A stretch of 64,000 bases of DNA from an uncultured Flavobacteriaceae bacterium (GCA_947501625.1 CANMWN010000001.1:62001-126000), one strand, 5' to 3'. Counted from the stretch's first letter, positions 54,203 to 62,459 are shown. Made by a program: numbers and translations. Notes: generated by a model from the letters alone, not told the origin.

Positions 54203-55329
54203 TGATATATATTTTGGGGTTTATTATTTTAAATTATGTGGTTTTAATTTCTACACTTATTGTTGGTTTTGACAAAATCAAAATTTTCAAAAGTGACAGA
54301 AAAAATGTAGTAAATACCTTTTCTATTGTTATTCCTTTCAGAAATGAAAGTAGTAATTTATCAAACCTATTAAAAAGTTTAACTAGTTTAAGTTATCCAA
54401 CTAGTCTATTTGAAATTATATTTATTGACGATGAATCTACAGATAATTCTATCGAAATAATTAACAACAATTTGCACGACACTGTTATTAATTATAAAAT
54501 TATTTCAAATAAAAGGAAATCACAATCTCCAAAAAAAGACGCTATAGAAACAGCAATTTCGGTTTCAAAACACAATTGGATTGTAACTACAGATGCTGAT
54601 TGTATTGTACCGAAAAATTGGCTAAAATTATTTGATGATTTTATTGAAATCAATAATTCTAAAATGATTTGTGGTCCTGTAACTTATAAAATTGACAACA
54701 CTTTTTTACAAAAACTTCAATTATTAGACTTTATAAGTTTGATTGGAAGTACCATAGGGGGCTTTGGAATTGAAAAACCCTTTTTATGTAATGGCGCAAA
54801 CTTATGCTATTCAAAAAAAGCATTTTTAGCAGTAAATGGATTTGAAGGAAATAATAATATTTCTAGTGGCGATGATATTTTTTTATTACAAAAAATGATT
54901 TCAAAATTTCCAAGTCAAATTCATTATTTAAAATCAATGAAAGGTTTAGTTCATACAAAACCTGAAACAACTTTAAAAAAACTTATTTTTCAAAGAATTC
55001 GTTGGGCATCAAAAAGTAAATACTACAAAAATTCGTTTAGCAAACTTGTTGGAGTTTTAGTATTCCTTACCAATTTTAGTCTTGCAATTTTATTACTTTC
55101 AAGTTTATTAAACTTATATATTTGGAGCATTACATTACTATTTTTGGCATTTAAATTTATGATTGACTTTATACTAATATTCAAAACATTGATTTTTACT
55201 AATCAATTAAAAAACATATTTATTTATCCAATAACATCCATTATATATCCTTTTTTTATCGTTTTTGTCTTTTTTTATTCCTTTTTCAATAAAAGTTTTG
55301 AATGGAAAAGCAGAACGTTTAAAGCGTAA
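54202..55329 (+). CDS. GT2 membrane glycosyltransferase
   Basis: 375 residues. N-terminal helix, then a GT-A domain (SIVIPFRNESSNLSNLLKSL near 38-57; FIDDESTDNS near 73-82; the DxD motif TTDADCIVP near 128-136). The Q-x-x-R-W motif QRIRWASKSK occurs near 260-269, and three C-terminal helices follow. Processive-type inverting enzyme with activated sugar donor in the cytosol; product unknown. Coupled to the upstream membrane protein. Confidence 0.87.
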   Translation: MIYILGFIILNYVVLISTLIVGFDKIKIFKSDRKNVVNTFSIVIPFRNESSNLSNLLKSLTSLSYPTSLFEIIFIDDESTDNSIEIINNNLHDTVINYKIISNKRKSQSPKKDAIETAISVSKHNWIVTTDADCIVPKNWLKLFDDFIEINNSKMICGPVTYKIDNTFLQKLQLLDFISLIGSTIGGFGIEKPFLCNGANLCYSKKAFLAVNGFEGNNNISSGDDIFLLQKMISKFPSQIHYLKSMKGLVHTKPETTLKKLIFQRIRWASKSKYYKNSFSKLVGVLVFLTNFSLAILLLSSLLNLYIWSITLLFLAFKFMIDFILIFKTLIFTNQLKNIFIYPITSIIYPFFIVFVFFYSFFNKSFEWKSRTFKA

Positions 55330-55337
55330 TTTTTCAG

Positions 55338-55345
55338 TATATTTA
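55338..55345 (+). promoter_or_regulatory. Possible -7 box before first Bax-inhibitor-like gene
   Basis: TATATTTA, one mismatch to TAnnTTTG, 18 bp before the ATG at 55364. Weak -33; spacing to the upstream glycosyltransferase (34 bp) leaves room for an own promoter. Confidence 0.35.
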
Positions 55346-55363
55346 CGAATATAAATCAAAAAA

Positions 55364-56101
55364 ATGTCAATTCTAAACCAAACATCCAACCCAGCATTTA
55401 CAAATTACATTTGGAATAATCAACAAAAAGAGAATGATATGATGACCTTAAATGGAATAATATTAAAAACATTCTTTTGCTTAATTCTAGTCGGATTATC
55501 TACTTGGTATGTTTGGAATTTAGTTCATCAAGGGGTAAATGTAAAATGGTACACGTCATTAGGATTATTGGCATCAATCGTTTTAAGTATTTTGACTTCT
55601 TATAAGCATACTTGGGCGAAATTTACTGCCCCATTATACTCTTTTGCCAAAGGGTTTTTTCTCGGAGGTATTTCTGCTTATGCCGAAAAACAGTTTGAAG
55701 GAATGCCTATGCGTGCCGTTACTGTCACTATAATCACATTTTTTGTAATGTTAATTCTATATAGAATAAGGGTAATTGTAGTAACAAAACAATTTCGTAG
55801 TGTAATTATCTCTGCTACAGTTACAATAATGATTATATATCTAATTACATGGATTTTAAGTTTTTTTGGGATTTTTGTTCCTTTTATTCATGGAACTTCA
55901 TGGTTTGCGATTGGATTTAATATTATTGCCGCTTGTGTTGCATCACTTGCCTTATTATTAGATTTTGATTTTATTGAACGAAAAGTCAATATAGCCCCTA
56001 AATATATGGAATGGGTAGCAACTTGGGGCTTACTAATTACGCTAATTTGGTTATATGTTGAAGTACTACGGCTTATGAAAAAACTTGCAATTCGATTTTA
56101 A
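55364..56101 (+). CDS. Bax inhibitor-1/YccA-family membrane protein (copy 1)
   Basis: 245 residues with seven membrane helices. Starts with a cytoplasmic SNPAFTNYIWNN segment and MTLNGIILKTFFCL near 27-40. It ends LLLDFDFIERKVNIAPKYMEWVATWG near 200-226, the conserved BI-1 C-terminal region with an acidic pair. The superfamily forms pH-sensitive calcium leak channels in other bacteria; substrate here is unknown. A related gene lies 680 bp downstream, sharing the same start and end motifs, so it is one of a duplicated pair. Confidence 0.85.
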   Translation: MSILNQTSNPAFTNYIWNNQQKENDMMTLNGIILKTFFCLILVGLSTWYVWNLVHQGVNVKWYTSLGLLASIVLSILTSYKHTWAKFTAPLYSFAKGFFLGGISAYAEKQFEGMPMRAVTVTIITFFVMLILYRIRVIVVTKQFRSVIISATVTIMIIYLITWILSFFGIFVPFIHGTSWFAIGFNIIAACVASLALLLDFDFIERKVNIAPKYMEWVATWGLLITLIWLYVEVLRLMKKLAIRF

Positions 56102-56118
56102 ATTCTTTGCATATTTAG

Positions 56119-56126
56119 TATTTTCG
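56119..56126 (+). promoter_or_regulatory. Possible -7 box before the 159-aa gene
   Basis: TATTTTCG, one mismatch to TAnnTTTG, 22 bp before the ATG at 56149, with TTT 19 bp upstream in the -33 position. Confidence 0.3.
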
Positions 56127-56148
56127 CATTATAAACTAACCAACTAGA

Positions 56149-56628
56149 ATGAAAGCACATACTACCTATAAAATTTTCCCTAAAGCTATAAATGATTTTA
56201 TCAATGACAACTATGATTTATCAAACATCAATTTTGGTAATATTAAAAATAATATTGATGCAATACTTGAGAAACTAAAAATAAATACAGAACTTGAATG
56301 TGAATGGGATATTACACCACTCTATTTTTTTGACAAAGTCGGGATAAATAAAAACAACAACAAGCCATCAGATTTTGAAGAGTTCTCAAATTTTAAATTT
56401 AAATTTAAGGCAATTGAAGGAGTAACTTACAATAACTATGAAAAAGCAATTAAGTTATTTGAAGATAATTTTATCAATAAATACCAACTTCCAATTCAAC
56501 AAGAAAGAGAGATATACTTAAAAAACTTAGAAAAAAAGAGAAATAAAAGAGAACAGTTAGTTTATTTTATTTCAGGGGCAATATTAATTTCCTTAATTAT
56601 CATAGTTTTCTTACTTAAACAGAATTAA
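56149..56628 (+). CDS. Tail-anchored protein of unknown function, 159 aa
   Basis: A hydrophilic, Asn/Lys-rich N-terminal domain (about 1-130) is followed by a basic segment (KRNKREQ) and one C-terminal membrane helix (about 138-157). No family recognised. It is inserted between the two related Bax-inhibitor-like genes, each with its own promoter-like element, so it may be a later insertion. Function unknown. Confidence 0.6.
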   Translation: MKAHTTYKIFPKAINDFINDNYDLSNINFGNIKNNIDAILEKLKINTELECEWDITPLYFFDKVGINKNNNKPSDFEEFSNFKFKFKAIEGVTYNNYEKAIKLFEDNFINKYQLPIQQEREIYLKNLEKKRNKREQLVYFISGAILISLIIIVFLLKQN

Positions 56629-56721
56629 TCAATTTTTGATCCGCCTTGCTAATATATGACGTGAATTATTGCCTAAATGGTTAGTTTTTAGTAACAAACG
56701 GTAATTTTTTTTCAAAATGAT

Positions 56722-56751
56722 TTGCATTTTTTAAAATTAAGCCTATATTTG
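56722..56751 (+). promoter_or_regulatory. Full Bacteroidota promoter before second Bax-inhibitor-like gene
   Basis: TTG at 56722-56724, 19 bp spacer, then TATATTTG at 56744-56751: an exact TTG-N19-TAnnTTTG promoter. The expected transcription start is near 56758, about 24 nt before the ATG at 56782. The TTG is the -33 element and should not be read as a start codon. The rest of the gap from 56629 shows no gene. Confidence 0.75.
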
Positions 56752-56781
56752 AACCAAAGTCAACCCCACAAACCCCACATT

Positions 56782-57528
56782 ATGGCTCTTTATTCGTACA
56801 AAACCTCTAACCCTGCATTTAGCAGAGATGTTTGGAAAGGCTATTCTTCATCATCTAATAAGATGACTGTTAACGGAATTATTTTAAAGTCTTTCTTTTG
56901 CCTTTTTTTAGTAGCAATTACTGCATGGTTCACACAAACACTTCAAATCAAAGGTTACAACTTAAATTCGATTATGTATTTAGGTTTAGTTGGATCTATA
57001 TTCTTTAGTTTATTAACTGCCTTTATTCATAGACTAGCAGCAATCTTAGTTCCTTTATATTCGCTTTCTTTAGGTTTATTTTTAGGAAGTATTTCTATTT
57101 ATACCGAAAGTAAATTTCAAGGTATGCCAATTCAAGCGATTGGAGTGACAATAACTACATTTTTTGCAATGTTATTTTTATACAAATCCAAAATTGTAAA
57201 AGTCACAGAACGCTTTAGAAGCGTATTGATAGTAGCAATTGCTATAATCATGACTATTTATGCAATAAGTTGGTTATTAAACACTTTCAATATTGAACTC
57301 CCATTTTCTTCAATAGATAGTAATTCATCATATTTGTCTATAGCATTTAATACATTGGCAGCAGGAGTTGCTGCATTTACACTACTATTAGATTTTGATT
57401 TTATTGAAAGAAAGAAAAACCACGTTCCTAGATACATGGAATGGGTTGCAACTTGGGGACTATTAGTTACCCTTGTTTGGGTATACGTAGAAGCATTAAG
57501 AATAATGAAAAAAATTGCTATAAATTAG
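56782..57528 (+). CDS. Bax inhibitor-1/YccA-family membrane protein (copy 2)
   Basis: 248 residues from the ATG at 56782, chosen because upstream in-frame codons lie inside a complete promoter and because copy 1 begins at the equivalent point (SNPAF motif). Seven membrane helices. MTVNGIILKSFFCL and LLLDFDFIERKKNHVPRYMEWVATWG mirror copy 1. Copies differ mainly in the middle helices and loops. Likely membrane channel or stress protein of the BI-1 superfamily. Its stop overlaps the convergent 42-residue gene. Confidence 0.87.
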   Translation: MALYSYKTSNPAFSRDVWKGYSSSSNKMTVNGIILKSFFCLFLVAITAWFTQTLQIKGYNLNSIMYLGLVGSIFFSLLTAFIHRLAAILVPLYSLSLGLFLGSISIYTESKFQGMPIQAIGVTITTFFAMLFLYKSKIVKVTERFRSVLIVAIAIIMTIYAISWLLNTFNIELPFSSIDSNSSYLSIAFNTLAAGVAAFTLLLDFDFIERKKNHVPRYMEWVATWGLLVTLVWVYVEALRIMKKIAIN

Positions 57529-57653
57529 AACCAGTTTTTCATTAAACTTTCGGCATTTAGCCAAAAGTAAAGAATACCTAACAATAAAATTAATAGTATT
57601 ATTAATCTACTTTTGTTAGGTTTTCTTCTTTTTTTTATTCTATTAAATTCCAT
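57525..57653 (-). CDS. 42-residue single-pass membrane protein
   Basis: An ATG at 57651-57653 opens a 42-codon frame ending with TAA at 57525-57527. A basic N-terminus (KKRRKPNKSR, about residues 7-16) precedes one hydrophobic helix (about 17-32, LIILLILLLGILYFWL) and a short tail. This positive-inside layout is that of a real small membrane protein rather than chance. It lies 6 bp downstream of mnmD on the same strand, and its stop overlaps the stop of the convergent Bax-inhibitor gene by 2 bp. Function unknown. Confidence 0.6.
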   Translation of the reverse strand: MEFNRIKKRRKPNKSRLIILLILLLGILYFWLNAESLMKNWF

Positions 57654-57659
57654 ATATAA

Positions 57660-58322
57660 TTATTGTTTTATTGCCCTTAACATTTCTCTTTTCCCAGGAG
57701 GGCCTTGAAGTTTTTCAACTTTAAAACCAACCTCAATTAATGTTCTTCTCACACTACCCTTAGCAGAATAGGTAACTAAAACACCATCTTTTTTTAAAGA
57801 TGTATACATTTTTTTTAATATCTTAATTGTCCATAATTCTGGTTGAACTCTTGCGCCAAATGCATCAAAATATATCAAATTATAAATACTATTATCTTTA
57901 ATATCTTGAAAAAATTGTTTTCTTTTAGTTAAAACAAAGTGAGAATTTACTTCACAACTTTGCTCCCATTTTTCAGAATGAATTCTCTCAAAAATTTCAC
58001 TACCATTATCAAAATTTAATTGCTCTACATAATTTAATTGCTCTAACTCATTTTTAAGGACTGGATAAGCTTCAACTCCAACATAATCAACATCTAGGTT
58101 TAACTTTTGAGATTCAAAATAAGTTATCAAACAATTTAAACCAGTCCCAAAACCTATTTCTAGAATAGAAATACTTTGATTTTCGAACAAAGCCAAACCG
58201 CTCTTTATAAACACATGATAAGCCTCTTGAATAGCACCATGAGTAGAATGATATTGCTCATTCCATTCAGTTAAGTGAATAGTTGTAGAACCATCAGAAG
58301 TTATAATAACTTTTCGTTCCAA
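57660..58322 (-). CDS. mnmD: tRNA 5-methylaminomethyl-2-thiouridine methyltransferase MnmD
   Basis: 220 residues. SAM-dependent methyltransferase completing mnm5s2U at the wobble base of Lys, Glu and Gln tRNAs. Starts with a TSDGSTTIHLTEWNEQYHSTHGA segment (about 8-30). SAM-binding ILEIGFGTGLNCLI is near 53-66, and YFDAFGARVQPELWT near 149-163 is the MnmD catalytic/SAM motif. Only the methyltransferase domain is present; the MnmC1 oxidase fused in enterobacteria is absent. Cotranscribed downstream of two small lipoprotein genes. Confidence 0.88.
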   Translation of the reverse strand: MERKVIITSDGSTTIHLTEWNEQYHSTHGAIQEAYHVFIKSGLALFENQSISILEIGFGTGLNCLITYFESQKLNLDVDYVGVEAYPVLKNELEQLNYVEQLNFDNGSEIFERIHSEKWEQSCEVNSHFVLTKRKQFFQDIKDNSIYNLIYFDAFGARVQPELWTIKILKKMYTSLKKDGVLVTYSAKGSVRRTLIEVGFKVEKLQGPPGKREMLRAIKQ

Positions 58323-58323
58323 C

Positions 58324-58758
58324 TTACTTAATTAATAATTTTTCAATTCTTGGTATCGGTCCTGTACAAGAAGTTTGATGGCAAGCAATACAAGTATTAA
58401 TAGCATTATTAAAGTTAGTTTTGACGTTTTCTAAAGTTGAATTACTTATTGACTTTTCGTGTTCCAAAAAACTTGCTGCAAATGTTTCAAATACTCTATT
58501 TCTTTCAAAAGTATTGGTCATTTCTGCAGTATGAATTTTAAGAAACTTATCAGGGAATTCTTGAGTTGGAAGTATTCCATTTTCAATTAATTTTTTAATA
58601 GAATCGTTGTATTGATACATTTCTTCCATTAATAAAGCCAATTCTGAAGCAGAATACATTACCAATTCTTCTTTTTTTTCAGAATTTTCTTTTTTTGAAA
58701 TTTTAGAATTACATGATATAAAAATCAATAGTAAAAAAAACAAGAAAAATTTATTCAT
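58324..58758 (-). CDS. Lipoprotein with CxxCH heme-c-like motif
   Basis: 144 residues from the ATG at 58756-58758, chosen because it directly begins a lipoprotein signal (MNKFFLFFLLLIFISC, lipobox Cys at 16); an ATG 18 bp upstream adds a non-signal prefix. The C-terminal third contains INTCIACHQTSC, a CxxCH motif typical of covalent c-type heme, in an otherwise helical body. The pattern is like small cytochrome c-prime-type or cytochrome c domains. It overlaps the DUF4920 gene by 8 bp. Possible periplasmic electron carrier; heme attachment not proven. Confidence 0.7.
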   Translation of the reverse strand: MNKFFLFFLLLIFISCNSKISKKENSEKKEELVMYSASELALLMEEMYQYNDSIKKLIENGILPTQEFPDKFLKIHTAEMTNTFERNRVFETFAASFLEHEKSISNSTLENVKTNFNNAINTCIACHQTSCTGPIPRIEKLLIK

Positions 58759-59239
58759 TCTTTGCATTTTCATCATTTAATAAAACACCATCAGCAAGAA
58801 AAGCATAGGTATATTTTGGCTCAGTAATTTCAGCAATCTCCTCTTCAGATTTCCCTGCATCTTTAGCATAATGTTGCAATTCTTCTACAGATATTTCAGT
58901 GACATAAGCCTTTCCATTTACTATAACATCCATTTTATCAGAATTTAAAGGAACAAAAAAACCGTAATCTTTAAATTTAACCATTGATTCCTTTTCGTCA
59001 CCTAAATCCAATTTCATCCAGCAACCTTTTGCTTTACAAACACTATTAATATTAGATGCAAACTTTACATCAATTGTATCTCCTACTTCCATGCTTTCAA
59101 ACTTTTTTTTCATTTCTTCTTTAGAAATAAAGTTAGAAGCTTCTATTTTTTTACCAAATGATTTATAGGCAATTTTCTCTTCTTTCTTACAGGCAGAAAA
59201 AACAACTAACAATACTATAATAATTCCAATATTTTTCAT
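58751..59239 (-). CDS. DUF4920 lipoprotein
   Basis: 162 residues from the ATG at 59237-59239, which starts a lipoprotein signal (MKNIGIIIVLLVVFSAC, Cys 17); the in-frame upstream start at 59266 has no better signal. The mature part, AYKSFGKKIEASNFIS through KAKGCWMKLDLG to PKYTYAFLADGVLL, matches DUF4920, a small periplasmic beta-rich family of unknown role. First gene of an operon with the CxxCH lipoprotein and mnmD; divergent from ilvE. Confidence 0.8.
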   Translation of the reverse strand: MKNIGIIIVLLVVFSACKKEEKIAYKSFGKKIEASNFISKEEMKKKFESMEVGDTIDVKFASNINSVCKAKGCWMKLDLGDEKESMVKFKDYGFFVPLNSDKMDVIVNGKAYVTEISVEELQHYAKDAGKSEEEIAEITEPKYTYAFLADGVLLNDENAKNE

Positions 59240-59329
59240 CACTATTTTATTTAAATTAGCTAACAAAGTTACATTTTATTATCAGTAAATAAAAGAAGAC
59301 TGTTTAAATAAATAGTCAATACAATTACG

Positions 59330-59337
59330 TATCTTTG
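59330..59337 (+). promoter_or_regulatory. Bacteroidota -7 box before ilvE
   Basis: TATCTTTG, a full TAnnTTTG match, 24 bp before the ilvE ATG. A TGTTTA at 59301-59306 is the nearest -33-like element with longer-than-usual spacing. Confidence 0.55.
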
Positions 59338-59361
59338 CAAAAAGTTTAAGCTGCAACCCTT

Positions 59362-60432
59362 ATGAATGTAGAAACAAAAAATATTATCATAAATAAAATT
59401 GCGAAATCAAGAATAAACGAGGTAGATTTTAACAATTTAGGTTTTGGTCAACAGTTTTCTGACCACATGTTTGTATGTGATTATAAAAACGGTAAATGGC
59501 AACAATCAGAAATTACTCCTTTTCAAAACATTAGTTTATCACCTTCTGCTAAGATTTTTCATTATGGTCAATCTATTTTTGAAGGCATGAAGGCTTATAA
59601 AGATGAAGATGGTAAAATTTTGTTATTTAGACCTTTAGAAAATATTAAACGCTTAAATATTTCTGCTAAAAGATTAGCGATTCCTGAATTTCCTGAAGAA
59701 CTTTTTATGGAAGGTTTAGAAACTCTTTTAAGAGTCGATGAAAATTGGATTCCAACATCAGAAGGAAGTTCACTTTATATTAGACCATTTATGCTTGCTA
59801 CTGGTAATGGCTTTCATGCTTCACCATCTGATGAGTATAAAATTGTAATTGCAACATCTCCTTCAGGAGCATATTTTGGGGGTGAAGTAAAAGTGTTGAT
59901 TGAAGAAAAATATTCTCGATCGGCTAATGGTGGCGTAGGTTATGCAAAAGCAGGCGGGAATTATGCTGGACAATTTTATCCAACTCAACTTGCAAAAGAA
60001 AAAGGATATCAGCAAGTTATTTGGACTGATGATAATACTCATGAATATATTGAAGAGGCTGGCGCAATGAATATTTTTGTTAGAATTGGAGATACATTAC
60101 TTACTGGACCAACTAGCGATAGAATATTAGACGGAATAACACGTAAAAGTATTATTGATATTGCTAAAGATGAAGGAATTAAAGTAGAAGTGCGAAAGAT
60201 TAAAGTTAGTGAACTTGTTGAAGCTTCTAAAAAAGGTAATTTAAAAGAATTATTTGGTGCCGGAACTGCTGCTGTAATTTCACCAATTGCAGGTTTTGGT
60301 CATAGAGGGCAAGATTATGATTTACCTAATATAGAAAATTCATTTGCTGCTAGGTTGAAAAAAAGAATAACAGATATTCAATACGGAAGAGCCGAAGATA
60401 AGTTTGGCTGGAGTTATAAAGTACAAAAATAA
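59362..60432 (+). CDS. ilvE: Branched-chain amino acid aminotransferase
   Basis: 356 residues, fold-type IV PLP transaminase for Val/Leu/Ile and their keto acids. HYGQSIFEGMKAYK (67-80), YIRPFMLATG (139-148), the Schiff-base Lys196 in YAKAGGNYA and the EAGAMNIFVRIGDTL, GPTSDRILDGITRKS motifs are complete. Length matches the eukaryote-like IlvE group common in Bacteroidota. Monocistronic with a hairpin after the stop. Confidence 0.93.
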   Translation: MNVETKNIIINKIAKSRINEVDFNNLGFGQQFSDHMFVCDYKNGKWQQSEITPFQNISLSPSAKIFHYGQSIFEGMKAYKDEDGKILLFRPLENIKRLNISAKRLAIPEFPEELFMEGLETLLRVDENWIPTSEGSSLYIRPFMLATGNGFHASPSDEYKIVIATSPSGAYFGGEVKVLIEEKYSRSANGGVGYAKAGGNYAGQFYPTQLAKEKGYQQVIWTDDNTHEYIEEAGAMNIFVRIGDTLLTGPTSDRILDGITRKSIIDIAKDEGIKVEVRKIKVSELVEASKKGNLKELFGAGTAAVISPIAGFGHRGQDYDLPNIENSFAARLKKRITDIQYGRAEDKFGWSYKVQK

Positions 60433-60458
60433 AAAAAGCGCCTATTGGCTCTTTTTTT
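60431..60458. terminator. Terminator between ilvE and the pyrophosphohydrolase gene
   Basis: AAAAAAAGCGCC, TATT loop, GGCTCTTTTTTT: a short G/C stem with one mismatch flanked by A and T runs, serving convergent genes on both strands. Confidence 0.6.
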
Positions 60459-60843
60459 ATTTTTCTAATATTTCTTTAATTTTGGGCTTAAAATAATTAG
60501 GCCCTTTTAAAACTTTACCATCTTCACGATAAATAGGCTTTCCATCTTCACCCAACTTACTCATATTACTTCGTTGTATTTCATCAAACACTTCTTCAAT
60601 TTTATATTGCATTCCGTGTTCAATAATTGTTCCGCATAAAATATACAGCATATCGCCAAGAGCATCAGCAACTTCAATCAAATCGTCATTCTGAGCAGCT
60701 TCATAGTATTCTTCATTTTCTTCAGCCATTAAATTGAATCTTAATTTATTCTTCGCTTCACCAAGATTAGCGGTGGGTTCATGTTTTAATCCCAATTTAA
60801 AAGCCTCATGAAAGGCAGTAACTGCTTTAATTTTGTTTTTCAT
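60457..60843 (-). CDS. MazG-like nucleotide pyrophosphohydrolase
   Basis: 128 residues, a single all-alpha NTP-PPase domain. Acidic Mg-binding residues occur in MAEENEEYYEAAQNDDLIEVADALGDMLYILCG (about 34-66), the E-x-x-E ... E-x-x-D pattern. Similar to the phosphoribosyl-ATP/DR2231-type group. It probably removes pyrophosphate from non-canonical nucleotides. Placed 7 bp after the SDR gene on the same strand; direct link unclear. Confidence 0.82.
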   Translation of the reverse strand: MKNKIKAVTAFHEAFKLGLKHEPTANLGEAKNKLRFNLMAEENEEYYEAAQNDDLIEVADALGDMLYILCGTIIEHGMQYKIEEVFDEIQRSNMSKLGEDGKPIYREDGKVLKGPNYFKPKIKEILEK

Positions 60844-60850
60844 TATATAA

Positions 60851-61573
60851 TTAAAAGTATTTTGTTAATATTCTTGCTGGTACAATTTTTAAAACAATTG
60901 CTATTATTAACCAACGTTTAGTAATGTATGCTTTTCTTTTTTTGCTCTTTATTGCTTTTAATATTTGTTTTGTTGCTTTCTCAACTGATGCCATCCAAAA
61001 TGTTTCTCCTGTAATAATATCCGTATCAACATATCCTGGCAATATATTTGTAATATTTATATTAGCTTTCTTAGTTCGCTTAGCTTTCATCCATAGCGAC
61101 TCCAGATAATTAGTTTGATAAGCTTTAGATGCGTGATATGCAGGAACGTGTCTATTTCCTCTAAGAGATGCAATTGAAGAAATCCCAACTAAATGCCCAT
61201 ATCCTTGATTCTTAAAAAAATTATACGACAATTGGTATATTCTTGTTGCACCAACAACATTAGTTTGGATAGTTGGATAGTCATCTTCCCAGTTTAAAGC
61301 ATAATTCTCTTTTCCAATACCTGCATTATGAACAATTAAATCAACTTTTTGAAACATAGTAGGTATTAAATCAAATAAATTCTTTGTAGCATTAACATCA
61401 TCAACATCATGCTGTTGAATAAAATAATCTTCAGGATTTTCTTTTTGAATTTGTTTCAATAACTCAATTCGTCTGCCAGTAATTAAGACTTTATAACCTT
61501 CATTAACTAATAGTCTCGCCAATTCTTTACCAATTCCAGAACTTGCACCAAAAATTATAGCATTTTTACTCAT
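60851..61573 (-). CDS. SDR-family oxidoreductase
   Basis: 240 residues, Rossmann short-chain dehydrogenase. Cofactor motif FGASSGIGKELARLL (8-22), NAG in IVHNAGIGKENYA near 82-94, and catalytic Ser/Tyr/Lys in VGISSIASL and YHASKAY near 130-155. A C-terminal basic/hydrophobic tail (KRKAYITKRWLIIAIVLKIVP) may contact the membrane, as in DltE/YqjQ-like classical SDRs. Substrate unknown; NADP preference suggested by the GRR motif after strand 2. Confidence 0.85.
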   Translation of the reverse strand: MSKNAIIFGASSGIGKELARLLVNEGYKVLITGRRIELLKQIQKENPEDYFIQQHDVDDVNATKNLFDLIPTMFQKVDLIVHNAGIGKENYALNWEDDYPTIQTNVVGATRIYQLSYNFFKNQGYGHLVGISSIASLRGNRHVPAYHASKAYQTNYLESLWMKAKRTKKANINITNILPGYVDTDIITGETFWMASVEKATKQILKAIKSKKRKAYITKRWLIIAIVLKIVPARILTKYF

Positions 61574-61630
61574 TATAGGCAGTAGTAATCTACAAATAGT
61601 TTATTTTTGAAACCATAAATATACGTCAAT

Positions 61631-61816
61631 ATGTTTACTTCTGGACAGAAAATTTTTGCGCTCTTTTTTATTATTGCATTTGCAATTTTAATATTTTGGA
61701 GTTACAGAAAAGATATAAAATTACACAAAATACATTTCAAAAACACCTACAAGGTTATTATAGCAATTTTAGCAGTAATAGCACTTTTTACATTAATTAC
61801 ATTTTCAATGCATTAA
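61631..61816 (+). CDS. Small membrane protein, 61 aa
   Basis: Two hydrophobic helices (about 6-23 and 41-58) joined by a basic loop (YRKDIKLHKIHFKNTYK). The residue composition and ATG with room for a promoter in the 57-bp divergent gap support a genuine gene. It resembles short membrane proteins seen in Flavobacteriaceae; no function known. Its stop is 3 bp from the convergent tag stop. Confidence 0.6.
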   Translation: MFTSGQKIFALFFIIAFAILIFWSYRKDIKLHKIHFKNTYKVIIAILAVIALFTLITFSMH

Positions 61817-61819
61817 AGG

Positions 61820-62383
61820 TCACACTTGACTATATCTGAAACAATTTGTGGTATGATCATTAACCATTCCAGTAGCCTGCATATGCGCATAAACTACGGT
61901 AGTTCCAACAAACTTAAACCCTCTTTTTTTTAAGTCTTTCGAAATAATATCTGACAGTTCTGTATTTGCAGGAACATCCCTATTTAACTTCCATTTATTT
62001 TTAATTGGCTTTCCATTAACAAAACTCCATATATATTTTGAAAACGTACCAAACTCTTCTTGAACTTTCATAAAAGCAATTGCATTACTTATGGTAGCTT
62101 TAATCTTCAATTTATTACGAATTATTCCGACATTATTTAATAATTCATTAAACTTTTGCTCATCGTATTTAGAAATTTTATGATAGTCAAAATTATCAAA
62201 TGCCTTTCTAAAATTTTCTCTCTTTCGCAAAACAGTAATCCAACTCAAACCAGCTTGAAAAGTTTCTAAAATCAAGAATTCAAACAATTTTTGTTCATCA
62301 TATAAAGGAACTCCCCATTCTTCATCATGATATTGAATATATAAAGGGTCTTCTCCAACCCAACTACAGCGAACTATATTCAT
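61820..62383 (-). CDS. tag: DNA-3-methyladenine glycosylase I
   Basis: 187 residues. Base-excision glycosylase removing 3-methyladenine. The N-terminal RCSWVGEDPLYIQYHDEEWGVPLYDEQKLFEFLILE is the Tag signature, with zinc ligands Cys6 and His20 by position. Catalytic-region motifs are FQAGLSWITVLRKRENFR and the C-terminal NDHTTNCFRY with remaining zinc ligands. Length is normal. Monocistronic. Confidence 0.93.
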   Translation of the reverse strand: MNIVRCSWVGEDPLYIQYHDEEWGVPLYDEQKLFEFLILETFQAGLSWITVLRKRENFRKAFDNFDYHKISKYDEQKFNELLNNVGIIRNKLKIKATISNAIAFMKVQEEFGTFSKYIWSFVNGKPIKNKWKLNRDVPANTELSDIISKDLKKRGFKFVGTTVVYAHMQATGMVNDHTTNCFRYSQV

Positions 62384-62459
62384 TATAAATATCTATTTCC
62401 TCAAAAATACATAAATTTGGAACAGTTATTGAGCATTTTTTTGATATAACTCTATTAAA

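Noticed and set aside
56722-56781. N-terminal extension of the second Bax-inhibitor-like protein from a TTG
   Set aside because: The TTG belongs to a complete promoter and the extension has no counterpart in the paralog.
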